Part shown: one piece after another, positions 11,201-21,887 of the stretch
Layout: every line of letters begins with the position of its first letter
How positions within the stretch are numbered: the stretch's first letter is position 1
NCBI GenBank assembly: GCA_948567375.1
Contig: OX419762.1
Location: 38,731,034 to 38,795,033, forward strand
DNA length: 64,000 bases
Reading direction: 5' to 3'
Source: Lunularia cruciata
Taxonomy: Eukaryota; Streptophyta; Marchantiopsida; Lunulariales; Lunulariaceae
Program-made: the position numbers and the translations under genes
The notes under the pieces: model-generated
Seen by the model: the letters and a program-made list of their open reading frames with translations, nothing else
Database searches by the model: none
What the model was told of the DNA's origin: nothing

Positions 11201-11744
11201 TGTAATATTCCAAGGATAAGAGAAACACAAGTATTCATCCCTCAATACTTTGATGCACTAAAAGAGCACCTTGTCTATATTATATAGCAAAGAGAATGTA
11301 CTCAAAGAAAGTTGCATCATTGGACCTGATACATGGATTGGCAATATGTCAACAAGCTCCACCCTTAGATTAGTTGTATGGATTGGTGACATGTTGATCC
11401 TTGTCCTATTTAGTTTTTCAAACAAATTTAGAGGGATTAGAGGGAATGTTTGGAGAATCTTCCTATAGGAAATTAAAAATAGCATGGGTGAGGTACCATT
11501 AGAAAGCTCTCAACAAGACAAACAAGGAGAGGGGTTGGTGATTTCTACATTTTTTCAAGCCTAATTCACCTCCAAAATTAGCTATGAAATTTTCAAGGTG
11601 TTTTCAACCTTTGCCCTATTAGTGGAAGTACTCTTTTGATGAAATCTCTATCTGATCTACATAGATTATCATATATAACATCCCTCAAGATATTACCAAA
11701 CCAATTTAATCCACTAGATAATATGTCTAGCTAATGGTATTACA
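11201..11744 (-). repeat. 5' LTR of E0 (family B, minus strand)
   Basis: On the plus strand it reads TGTAATATTCC...GGTATTACA, 544 bp. This is the reverse-orientation family B LTR with one U3 module. The element lies to its left (minus orientation). The other LTR is outside the window. Confidence 0.85.
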
Positions 11745-12230
11745 ATAATATACATTATAGGCCTACATGTGGCTTGCGTACATCATACCATTAATGTTTG
11801 GAAGGTGGATTGGTGTGCAAGATCCTTCCAATATGAGTACTTCAAAAGACAATACCTTACACACTCTTAAGATAGTACAACCTATAATCACATCAAGAGT
11901 CATCAATGTAATTTGTTATAAATATACATAATCACCCGGATGAAACAACAATGTTGTGGGGAAAAAAATCTATATGTTATATTAGTGCTATTTAATGTGG
12001 TAGTTAAATCAGTAGAAAATTATTTAGATTTAATAAAAATGCTAGTTATAGATAGTAGCTTTTAAGTTCCAACAGTGAACTTTAGTATTTGTAAAAATTA
12101 GGGTTTTTTTAATATAAAATAGTGTCACCTATAGTAACTTTGTTTATCTAAAGTAAAAAGTACTTTCTAGGTAGTAACTTGGATAGTTGCCAAAACAAGG
12201 GGGTTGTTATATGTTGTGGGCAGCTGAAAG
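11745..12230. other. AT-rich spacer, no gene seen
   Basis: No open frame, RNA gene or known repeat was recognised. The stretch leads into the purine-rich field and could be the flank or promoter side of an unrecognised repeat. Confidence 0.5.
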
Positions 12231-13380
12231 TATAGAGAAAGAGTTTTTGGAAGGAAACAAGGAGAAGAGAGTTTTGGAAGGAATTGAGGACAAGAGAGTA
12301 TTTGGAAGAAATCGACAAAAAAGGAGTTTTTGGAAAGAATAGGGAAAAAAGAAAGGAAGACAAGAAACAAAGGAGGAGGTTTGAAGGAATCGATCAGGAA
12401 GGCATAGAGAGAAATGAAGAGAGGAAGGTAGAGAGAGGAATTGAGAACACAGAAAAGTAGAGAGAGGAATCAAAAACAGGAAGGCAGAGAGGAATCAAGA
12501 ATTAGGAGGCAAAGAAAAGAATCAAAGACAAAGGCAAAGAGAGAGAAAGGAAGACATGAAATGAAAGCGGAGGTTTTTGAGGGAATCAAACAGAGAGAAA
12601 GGAAGATAGGAAACAAAGGAGGAGGTTTTTGATGGAATCAAATAGAGAGAAAGGAAGACATGAAACAAAGGAGGAGGTTTTTGAGGGAATCAAAGGAAGA
12701 AGAATCAAAGATAGAAAGGCAGAGAGGAATCAAGAAGATAGGAGAGAAGAGAGAGGAATCAAGAAGACAAAAAAGCAAAGAGAGGAATTGAAGACAAGAA
12801 GGTAGAGAGAGGAATCAAGAAATAGGAAGGAAAAGAGAAAAATCAAAGACAAAAAGTCAAAGAGAGAGAAAGGAAGACAAGAAACAAAGGAGGAGGTTTT
12901 TGAAGGAATTGAACAAAGAAAGGAAGATAGGAAATGAAGGAGTAGGTTTTTGAGGGAATTAAACAAAGAAAGGAAGATAAGAAAAGAAGGAGTAGGTTTT
13001 TGAGGGAATCAAACAAAGAGAAAGGAAGACAAGAAATGGAAGATGAGGGTTTTGAGGGAATCAAAGAGAGAAGATTGAAGATAGAGAGGAATCAAGAAGA
13101 CAGGAAAGCATAGAGAGAAATCAAAGATAGATAGTCAAAGAGGAATTGAGAAGACATGAAAGCATAAAGAGGAATTGAAAAGACAAAAATGTAGAGAGAG
13201 GAATCAAAGACAAGAAGGCAGAGAGAAGAATCAAAGATAGAAAGGCAAAGAGGAATCAAGAAGATAGAAAGGTAAAGAGGAATCAAGAAGACAAGAAAGC
13301 AAAGAGAGGAATCAAGAAGACGAAAGGCAGAGAGAGGAATCAAAACAAAAAGAAAGAAAGAGGAATGAGAAATCAGAGCA
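12231..13380 (+). repeat. Purine-rich interspersed tandem repeat field
   Basis: About 1.1 kb of the plus strand is overwhelmingly A and G. Two diverged unit types alternate. One is about 50 bp, built around ggaggaggtttttgagggaa followed by tcaaacagagagaaaggaag. The other is about 30 bp, built around gagaggaatcaagaagacaa. The plus-strand frame gives a Lys/Arg/Glu-rich string and the minus strand a Ser/Leu/Phe-rich one. Both are composition artefacts and I do not call them proteins. The strand asymmetry would permit triplex-type structure. Confidence 0.85.
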
Positions 13381-15029
13381 GAGAGGAGAACTCTTCAAGT
13401 ACCTAAGGAAGCAAAAAGGAGAAGAAGGAAGGGAGCTAGAGGAGTATATTTGTATCTTTGCATAAGGACCTCTTTCAGGATCTTAGTTGGATTGTTCTAT
13501 TTTTTTTGTGGTCTTCAACTTGGAATTTATAGAGTGGAAGCCAGATGGTGTAGCTAAACTCCAAGATCAACAATAAACCCCTAGAGGAAGCAAACTCTGA
13601 TAGTCGTGCATGGTGTGGTGATGTGATCTCTTCTTTGTTTGAGAAAGTGGAGGAGAAAAGTGCTACTAAGAGCTTTAATGTCTCGAGCAAAATAGACACA
13701 GAGTACTACTTCACCTGTAGATGGAATTGTTTGGATACTCTAATTGAACCTGAATAAGAGAGATCATATATCTATGCTTGGTGAAGAGGTGGTTGTAAAG
13801 TGCACCTTTGAGCTTGCATTTGAGGATCGAGGGTAGTAGTTTTGCCTTGTTGGTGAAAACAAAGGAGCTTTGTAGTAATTTTTGAGGAACATCTTTATCT
13901 TCAGAGAGAATTGGTCAATGGAAATTTATGTTGAATGTTGTGATTGTTGACTTGAACACAATAGTGATTTTTGTTGCTTTATTCAGCTTTGGATTGTTTG
14001 AAAGTCAATTAGTAAATTACCTATTCTAAGTCTTTGAATGGACTCTTGAAAATATAAAGCCATATGCCTCTAAGAGGGAAATGCAACTGCTGAAGTAAAG
14101 GGAAGGAGAGAGGCAGTGATCTACTCCTAGGGATGCAATCTGTGGGCATTGAGCCTTGATAACTTTGAATTGTTGGAAGGGAGGGAATCTGAGTCTTCAT
14201 AGGCCTTGTCTACAAAGATAGAAGCAGCAAAGAGCTATAGCTTTTGGTATGATTTCCTCAACAAAAATCATCAGACAAGAAAAGACTGGAGGGGATGCAA
14301 GGAAGATGAAACGGTCTCTTTTGGTCAAGAAGAGGAGTATTGACAAGGATTTCTCAATGAAAGATAGCATAAAAAGGAGCACACTCAAACCAGTACAAGG
14401 GAACTAGTTTAGCTAACAAAGCCAAACCATTTGAAGTGTATGGTTTTTTCAACTAAATTGGTTCCCTTGTGGCTTATGGTATTGGGCATTGGTGATCTTG
14501 TCCTATGTGAGTATTTCAGTTGTTTTTGTGTCTACTCTTTACATGAGCCTAAAAGTTATGGCAACCCACCCTCCTCAGTCTTGCTACTCTATATATGATG
14601 AGTACAACAGACCTAGCATGGATCTGACTTTGACAAGATCCTACATGAATGAGGATGAATTACCAATCATTCCTTCCTTCTTAGGCATACCAATTACTAA
14701 AGTAAATGATTTGTTGCTATGTCTTGCATGGGAAGGAACTTTGTAAGAGGATACATAGAAAATTCTACTCTCCAAACACACAAGCTTGTGAGGAGGAGAG
14801 GATTGATGATGCATTGGATCTAATCTTTGAATGAAATAAAATTGGTAGGTGGCTCTTATCTTATAATGCAAGGAAACTGGTAGGGAGGAAAGAAATTGAA
14901 GCAACAAGAAAGGAAGAGAAAAGTCAAGAACAAGAAGAGATCAAAGAACAACAAAAAGAAGGAAAGAGCTAGAGAGATGAGTGGTGATTAAATTTCCTGT
15001 CAAATCCAAGTGGTCCTAGGACTATTTCC
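13381..15029. other. No recognisable gene; decayed unknown sequence
   Basis: Short frames occur (for example 14489-14746, 85 codons) but none matches a family I know, and stops are frequent around them. The position upstream of the zinc-knuckle remnant suggests they may be parts of the same dead retroelement. Confidence 0.4.
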
Positions 15030-15165
15030 TATGAGGTGCATAGGACATTTTGGAAGGGACTGTCCTAATGCTTGGTCTGCAACAATTGTGGTGTACCAAG
15101 GTACATATCCATTGAATGTTCAACGGAGCCTCTATGTAGTAGTTGTAAGAAATTAGAGCACATTG
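15030..15165 (+). pseudogene. Tandem zinc-knuckle remnant (dead retroelement ORF1/gag-like)
   Basis: Three degenerate CCHC-like motifs follow each other. They are RCIGHFGRDC, then after a one-base frame shift CNNCGVPRYISIEC (histidine replaced by tyrosine) at 15078-15119, then CSSCKKLEH with its last cysteine lost. Closely spaced knuckles of this kind occur in ORF1 of some LINEs and in gag proteins. No RT is recognised next to it, so the class is uncertain. Confidence 0.4.
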
Positions 15166-15769
15166 TAGCAATTGTTGTAGCCAAGAAGAAATAAAAGAAA
15201 CTCAACAATAGGTTTCATTGTATAGGTCCGGTATTCATTATAAGTTCATAGTTCCAACTATCAGACTGTATGCATGCTACTCGTGCCATCGCAAAATTGT
15301 GAAGTCTAAGTGCAAGCAGTTAGGTGCTTGGTTCATTCTTGAGACCCTACAATCCCCATGACAACGGATCAAAGGTCTATAACCTCCCCTTGAATAGTTT
15401 AATATCCTATGTTGAGCAATTGCTAAGCTCTCCAGGACCATCAATATCAGTCTCTAAAAGATCTCTACCTATTGAGATTATGCGCTTGTCCATACATTCA
15501 AATCATCTAAGTCCAAAACTATAACAACATCATGAAAAATGGTTAGATAAATCTAGATCTTGTCCATAGAGCAAAAACTAGGGAAAGAAGGATGCTCGTT
15601 GGTTGAACCAATAGCTCATAGTTCACCAAGGTAACTAGAGATCCCAATCTCCCAAGTGGCTTCTTTGCAAACCATATTTACACAATCCTCTCTTCATCAA
15701 TTGAAATAATATTTTAGCTAAACCATTTGTGCCTCAAGGTGATGGTCAAGATCTAGCGCAATGAATTCA

Positions 15770-16270
15770 GTGTCACATAAGATATGAAAATCCCCCAAGA
15801 ACTCCATATCAATCAATCATCAATCCATGTCAATGAAGGCCTTGTCACATAATGAAAATCTCTAAAGAACTTCATATCCTAATCAATCAATATCTTGGGT
15901 AGTGCACCAAAATGACTAAGAACACAATCTAGGAAGAAATAAGTTGTTCTTTCATAGGACTTAATGGGAAGTGCCACAAACTCAATCCACTTAGAGAAGT
16001 GATTCACCATAACCCAAACATACCAATGACGTCTCATAGTCAACAATAAAGGTCTACATTCTAATGGTAATTCAACCTATGATAGGCAATGGGTGTAATT
16101 GTTGCATAGAAGCATTGAGTAATGTTCTAAGTATTACAAACCGTACATCTAGCAACAAGTTATTGCACATCAATTTGCATACTATGCCACCAATAATGGT
16201 TGTGAAGTAAGTTATAAATCCACTTTACTCTAAAATACCCAAGCTCCTTATGAGCTTGACATACCAACTA
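15770..16270 (-). pseudogene. Decayed Ty3/gypsy integrase (minus strand)
   Basis: The minus strand reads NHYWWHSMQIDVQ and ARCTVCNT near 16140-16210 (end of the HHCC zinc region). From about 16013 it then reads VWVMVNHFSKWIEFVALP, YFFLDCVLSHFGALPKILID and MKFFRDFH, with the catalytic-core layout of gypsy integrases and stops between. It differs from both families A and B, so it represents a third gypsy lineage. Its other domains are not visible nearby. Confidence 0.7.
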
Positions 16271-17879
16271 TTATATCTTAAAGATAGGAGGGATACTACC
16301 AATGGTAGTGCCTAGGAATGTAATTTTTCCTTCTTTTTTCTCTTATTTAAAGTAGAAAGAAGAATGGAATTTTGGCCTTTAAGAAAGAAATGCCACAAAA
16401 CTAGATTTTGGGTGAAGACATTATCTTTGGAAGATGTGCTTTGTTGCAAAACATGCATCTTCACAAATAATGATCAAACATTGTAGTGAAGATGAAGAAC
16501 CCTTGTCTTTGTTGTCCAAAGACAAGGACAAGATTTGGAAGAGCATGAAGGATCTTTAGTAAAGAAGGATCAACTGTACACAAATTTCAAGAACATGCAA
16601 AGAGCACCTCCAAGATGAATCACACAAGTGGAGATTAATAAGAGATTAAGACCATTGCAAGCAAGGGTGAAACCTCTATATGCTTGAGAATTCCACATTA
16701 GAGAAGTTTCACAATTCCTTAGCTTTCCACTCTTCACAAATTTTGCTTCTTGCAATCTGAGCAAGTAAGTGTGAAAATAAAGATTCAAATTGTGAGGAGA
16801 TTGATTGCTAACACAATGGTGAAGATTGTCTTCCTTTGGATAACTAAGAGCACCTTGAACTTGAGGAACCCAATGGTGGATCCTTGGAAATGGAGTCTAG
16901 ATGAGTGACATTTTAAAGATTGCAAGTTAGCTTTCTCTTGTAGAATTGGAAGTATATTTTGGGTGCAATGGCTCTAGAACTTTGCAAGATGAAGAAAGTA
17001 GTATTGGGAGGTTTGCGGGCAAATGTGAGAATGGACACAATTCTATTGGAGAAATATATTGGAGAGAGAGCCAAGGGTTGCAAGGAGTTACATCTTTAAC
17101 ACACAATTCAATATCAACAACAAGATACAAGCAAGGATCAATTAAGGTCTTGCACATGACAAGCATTCCAATGGTTGGTTGGTGGCCAATCACAACCCTA
17201 CTAAAAAGGAAATCAATGGAGCTTTGATGAAGATCTTCAAGCCCTAATGCATCATGTACCTCACTGATTAGCAAGAAGCCTTCTTTGAGATCCTATTTTT
17301 TTATGGATCAATGGATTGGAGATAGATCTTCCGTGTCGTTGTGTAGAAGTTTTATAATATGTTTGATGGACCTTGATCTCATCCCTTGATGCCATTCTTG
17401 GTACATTTCTACATTGGCCATAGATTACTCATTGAGGTGGCAAAGATGGAATTTTGGGCCACAAAGTGTCCCCTTCTTACTTTGATGAAGACCCCAAGGG
17501 CATGCACCAAATAGAGCTCATGATAGATAGATAAGAAGTATTGGAAGATGGATCAGTTTGTAAGTCTAATGAAGAAGGAGAAGAAGCACAAGTTCCTTCA
17601 TCAAGAAGTCTACTATTTGGAAGAAGGGAAAGAAACTTTAAGCTATGAAGGAATCAAATGAAGATGAAGATACCCAACCCAAATAATAAAAAGAGAAGCC
17701 TTTGGAGGTGCATGAGATAAATTTAGATACGGAAGAAGAAGCATCAGAGGAACCACAAGAAGACACCAACCTACACACAATTGCAACAAGAAGGCTAATC
17801 AGTGAAGAGATGCACTTTGTTTTTTTGGGAAATCCCTAGGGTAATGTATAATCATGACATCTTGTTGTCTTTGATGTTG
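16271..17879. other. No gene recognised; target region of element A
   Basis: Only short frames are present, including overlapping ones at 16927-17274 on both strands without known motifs. The stretch just before element A is Glu/Lys-rich in translation (about 17600-17830) and resembles the coiled-coil debris on the other side of the insertion (25760-26460). The two may once have been contiguous. Confidence 0.4.
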
Positions 17880-17883
17880 GTCT

Positions 17884-18573
17884 TGTAACACCCATTTGTG
17901 CATGTGTGTGGTATTGTGATATTTAGCTTGGTATTACAAGTACTTAAGAGATATTATTTATAGAGATAAAGGATGGTTCTATATTAGTCATGGTTAGCTA
18001 AAGTTAGTCATAGCTAAGATAGAGTGGACCTTACTTTAGAGGAAGTAGAAAAGATGAGCACCACTATTTTGGATTTTAGTGTGTTGACTTAGCATTATTC
18101 CTAGGTGTTTGGCTTTGAGGAAAGAGTTGAGAACTCTTGGGCCCGCAAACCTTTTTCTTTTGGATTCTTCTTTATTCCAAGGATAGCCCATGTGAAGGAA
18201 TCCTTGACTTAGTGGTTGGGTTAAGATCAGACCACATGCTTAGGGGAATATGCCCATGTGAATGGATATTCCTTTCTACTTTTTGACTTTACTTGACTTT
18301 TAGTCTAGTAACTTGAGTTACTACGGTAATTAGTAACTTTGGTATGTAACTATTTCACAAGTATATAAACAAGGAGTGAGGATGTACTCATCATCCTTTC
18401 ATTTGCAACTATCTCTCTCTCATTGAGTTCTCTAGTAAGCAATGTCTTGAGTCTTGGAGTGTTAGCCTTGGAGGAGTATGATGGAGTTGGGGTTCCTTGC
18501 CTTCTTAGTCCATGGTGCGCTACCATAATAGCCATTAGAGGTTCATCCTGAGTGAGAGACAGGTCGGCTCACA
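17884..18573 (+). repeat. 5' LTR of element A
   Basis: The LTR is 690 bp, TGTAACACCC...GGCTCACA. Compared with 25005-25694 I count 7 substitutions, 6 of them transitions, and no indels. Confidence 0.95.
18362..18369 (+). promoter_or_regulatory. TATA box in 5' LTR of element A
   Basis: TATATAAA is located 478 bases into the LTR and also at the same offset in the 3' LTR (25483-25490). Transcription of the element would start shortly downstream. Inferred from sequence only. Confidence 0.65.
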
Positions 18574-18577
18574 TTTT

Positions 18578-18595
18578 TGGTTCCGTTGCCGGGAC
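18578..18595 (+). other. Primer binding site of element A (tRNA-Asp-like)
   Basis: TGGTTCCGTTGCCGGGAC lies 4 bases after the LTR. It closely resembles the TGGCGCCGTTGCCGGGGA primer site commonly assigned to tRNA-Asp in plant Tat/Athila-type elements, with a few differences. Confidence 0.65.
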
Positions 18596-19490
18596 CTCTC
18601 TAGAAGGCAAGATAATGTTCCGCGTCCAATTCTACATTAGGCAGAAGGAGGCTATGAGAGCTCACTTGGAGAGAACATTAGGAGAGGAGAGGGCTGAACT
18701 TATGTTAGAGAACCAAGATTCATTTGTATACCCTGTAGTTCATTGTGATGTCTTTGAGGTGATTTTGTACATCTTGTACACATGAGAGGAATTGGAGAGA
18801 TTGTGTGAGGTGGATTGCAGATTTTGGGGATTAAGGTGATTTTGGGTAAAATCTCAAGTTTGAGATCTGGACTTGAGATCTCTACACATGATAGCTTGGG
18901 TTATCTTTCAGTTAGCACACTTGAAATTATTGAGAGAGCTTTTATGCGCACTGGGCTAGAATTTTTGAAAGTTGATAGGGTAAAGTGCTCCCGCAACTGC
19001 ATGCTCTCTGGAAAATTGTACAGAGTCTGCCATTTCTTCAATTTTCAGTGAATTGTCCTGAAAATTTCCAAGAAAATTTAGTGCATTGTATCCTACCTGC
19101 TGCCACAAAAATTACAGAGAGATCATTTTTGCGCAGGGCGTTATGAGTTTTTGAAGTGAAGGGGGTGGTTTTCAGACCAAATCTGAAATATGGGTGCTGA
19201 ATAGAAAGGTGTCTAGGCCAAATGGCTCAATGAAAAGATCTGAAATTTTGCAAGGAGTGACGCCCTGGAGTTGTGATCAAGTGTGGAAAATTTCAGAGGA
19301 CTGTGATATATTGGTTGGGAGATTTGAGTGACATTGTGAGGAAGGGTCAATTCTGCAGAGTGGAGATCTCATGCATGAGAAGTTTGAGATCAACAAAAAG
19401 CATGTTTGAGTGTTTAGATTCATCTTTGGGAACATGGAGGGTCATCAAGAGTGGAAATTGAGCTAATGCAAGGTTCCCCAAGGGTTTGAG

Positions 19491-19907
19491 GTGATTGTAG
19501 GGGTGGATTTGAGGAAAAGAGAGTTTACAATAGAATTTGAAGAGAGTGTTGAGAGGATCCAAAAACCTACACCACTTGGAGAAAAGAGTGAGTCTAAGTG
19601 CTTTCTATGTGGAGAGAAGGGACATAAGGCAAGTTCATGTCCATTGACCTTTGAGAGCAAGAGATTGAGGGAAAGGAGAGGCTTACTTGACTTGGGTTTG
19701 CATGTTGGACCTTCTTCACCAAGATTGGGAGGGAAAAGATCTAAGACCAAGGAGTTGTGTGAGGTTTGTGGAGTTGAAGGACTTCCAAAAGGACATGAGT
19801 GTAGTGGAGTAAAAGCACTTTTGGAAACTTTGGTGAAGGATCTTGGAGAGAGTCTTAGTACAGCTACAGAAATACTACCACCTTCATCAGCTAGTTCTCA
19901 AGATTAG
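19491..19907 (+). CDS. Extra ORF upstream of gag, with two zinc-binding motifs
   Basis: This is a 138-residue frame in the element A leader. Residues 1-30 read like a short beta-rich segment (IVGVDLRKREFTIEFEES). A canonical CCHC knuckle follows at residues 37-50 (CFLCGEKGHKASSC). A basic linker leads to a second Cys/His cluster at residues 90-104 (C-X2-C-X8-H-X-C). The end is acidic and Ser-rich. A true start may be further upstream, because in-frame text continues a little before the ATG, but stops occur soon. The knuckle suggests nucleic-acid binding. Extra ORFs before gag are known in Ogre/Tat-type elements, but I cannot match this protein to a named one. A captured host zinc-knuckle domain is an alternative. 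Confidence 0.6.
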   Translation: MIVGVDLRKREFTIEFEESVERIQKPTPLGEKSESKCFLCGEKGHKASSCPLTFESKRLRERRGLLDLGLHVGPSSPRLGGKRSKTKELCEVCGVEGLPKGHECSGVKALLETLVKDLGESLSTATEILPPSSASSQD

Positions 19908-20129
19908 TGATGGAGATAATCTTTCAACTTATGGATAAACTATCCATGAGAGTTAGATTAATATGCACTCTAGGATTTGATGTTGCTATAGAAATCTTGG
20001 AGCAACCTGAACCTTTTGTGTTCCCTAGAGTGGATTATTCTCAGATGGTGTTAGTCATGTATATACTCTATTAGTAATAGAGTGAGAGAAAAAAAAATTG
20101 AGAGAAAAGAAAGATAGTGAGGGGTTAAG

Positions 20130-21887
20130 ATGGGGAAACTTCCGGTTTTCTTTGGCAAGGATGGAGAAGATGTGGAGGCCTTTGTGAGAGACTTCAAGAG
20201 AGCTTGCATAGGAAACAATGAGAGGAGGAAGAATGAGTGGGCCTCATTATTACCAGATTTCTTTGAGGATGCAGCACTTACATGGTATGAGTCAGAATAC
20301 CAAAAGAGAGAGAGGAGAGAGGGGGAAGAGGAGTCTTGGGAGACTTTGACTTCAGCACTCATTGAGAACTTTCTTCCTGATGAGAGTTATGAGAGATTGA
20401 TGAGTGAGGTTACATTTCTCAAGCAAGGAGATGGAGAGAAAGTGAGGGTCTATGTGGAAAGAGTGGAAAAGTTGGAGTCCAGATTTCGCATAGTGTTGAG
20501 GAAGGGTGGGGATGATGTGGAGACTACAATGATTGGCATAGGAGCCATGCTCACCAAGAATTTTGTGGGAGGATTGAGACCACAAATTAGAAGCAAGGTG
20601 AGATATGAGAAACCTTCTTCCAAGGTTGAAGCTATCAAGATTGCAATTCGTATGGAGGAGAGTTTGGAAGGGGATGAGAGTGATTTGGTGGTGAAGGAGG
20701 TTGTGCATCCTCCTCAAGGCTACAAGTATGGTGGAACTTCTGATACTTTGGTGACAAGGGTTGCACCACAAGTAGTAGTTGCTCCAGTTCTTGCACCTCC
20801 ACCAAAAGATCCACTCCAAACCATCACAAAACAACTTGCGGATCTCAAGATCAATGTGGTGCAACTATGGGAGAAGAGAGAGGTGGATCAGAATGTAGGG
20901 AGAGGGCCTAGGAGTTATGGAAACTATCCATATAGAGGAGGCCAACCAGCCAACAATTTCAATGATAGAAATTGTTTTGGTTGTGGAGGAAGAGGCCATA
21001 TCCAAAGGAATTGCCCAAATTCCACTTACCATGGAGGAAGGGGTTATGAGGGAGCCAATAGAGGGAAAGAGGGAGGTAGTGAAACCCAAGTGGCTCCTAA
21101 TCCCAACAAAGGTAAGGAGATAGCATCCATAGATGTGGTTGAGAGCAAGTATGAGAAGGGAGAGTGCTCAAACTCCAAGGGTCTTAATTTGGAGCTTTTG
21201 GCACAAGAGAAGAAGAGAGCTCGTTTTGCAGAGGATGTTCACTCTTCTCAAGGATTTACTTCAAGCAAGGATACTCCTATGTCTACTAGGAGCACTCGCA
21301 CCTCAACACAATCAACAACAAAGACTCCAAGGAAGAAGTTGGGGATGGAGGACTTCTTGATCTCAAAGCAACAATGGAACTACAATGTGTTGGAGGATGT
21401 TGGTAGTCACAAGGCTAACATCACAGTGGGCCAATTAATTGCTTTGAACCCTACCTTGAGAAAGGAGCTTAGAGGTGGTTTGAGTTCTACAAGGAGCAAG
21501 AAGAAGAAGAAGGCAAAAGTTCCAGTATCAATGGGGGTGGTGGATGCCAAGCCAGCACCATGGGAAGCTTGCGAATATGCCTCCAAGATTGATGTGAGAG
21601 TGAATGGTCACAACATCAAGGATGCATTGGTTGATGGAGGATCAGCAATCAATGCCATGTCAGAAAGGTTGATGAAGAAGTTGGGTATGATACCCTCAAG
21701 ACCTTCAACATTTGTGGTGAGCATGGCAAACAAGCAACAAGTTCGACCAGTAGGGGTGATGGATAAGGTGGTAGTTTCAGTTATGGGAGTTCAAAATCTC
21801 ATGACTTTCCAAGTCTTGAAGGATTCAAGCTATGACTTACTTCTTGGGAGGCCATGGTTGAGAGCAGCACGCACAACTGATCGATGA
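20130..21887 (+). CDS. Element A gag-protease part of the gag-pol frame
   Basis: The 585-codon frame begins MGKLPVFFGKDGEDVEAFV, the typical start of a plant retrotransposon gag domain (about residues 1-150, including the ALTWYESE and ENFLPDESYERL blocks). A CCHC knuckle lies at residues 282-295 (CFGCGGRGHIQRNC). A retropepsin-like segment follows, with catalytic Asp at about residue 502 in LVDGGSAINAM and the closing motif DLLLGRPWL. The active site reads Asp-Gly-Gly rather than Asp-Ser/Thr-Gly. The frame ends at TGA 21885-21887, and the next pol block continues in the same frame 12 bases later. The stop is therefore most simply a TGG to TGA mutation, though programmed read-through cannot be excluded. 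Confidence 0.88.
   Translation: MGKLPVFFGKDGEDVEAFVRDFKRACIGNNERRKNEWASLLPDFFEDAALTWYESEYQKRERREGEEESWETLTSALIENFLPDESYERLMSEVTFLKQGDGEKVRVYVERVEKLESRFRIVLRKGGDDVETTMIGIGAMLTKNFVGGLRPQIRSKVRYEKPSSKVEAIKIAIRMEESLEGDESDLVVKEVVHPPQGYKYGGTSDTLVTRVAPQVVVAPVLAPPPKDPLQTITKQLADLKINVVQLWEKREVDQNVGRGPRSYGNYPYRGGQPANNFNDRNCFGCGGRGHIQRNCPNSTYHGGRGYEGANRGKEGGSETQVAPNPNKGKEIASIDVVESKYEKGECSNSKGLNLELLAQEKKRARFAEDVHSSQGFTSSKDTPMSTRSTRTSTQSTTKTPRKKLGMEDFLISKQQWNYNVLEDVGSHKANITVGQLIALNPTLRKELRGGLSSTRSKKKKKAKVPVSMGVVDAKPAPWEACEYASKIDVRVNGHNIKDALVDGGSAINAMSERLMKKLGMIPSRPSTFVVSMANKQQVRPVGVMDKVVVSVMGVQNLMTFQVLKDSSYDLLLGRPWLRAARTTDR

Noticed and set aside
12441..13343. Lys/Arg-rich plus-strand and Ser/Leu/Phe-rich minus-strand frames
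   Set aside because: They arise from the purine-rich tandem repeat and simply mirror its composition.
18350..18535. 61-codon minus-strand frame repeated exactly at 25471-25656
   Set aside because: It lies within both LTRs of element A, so the identity reflects LTR duplication, not a conserved gene.
20352..20864. 170-codon minus-strand frame opposite element A gag
   Set aside because: It is a shadow of the real gag frame; the protein content is His/Leu-rich without a domain.
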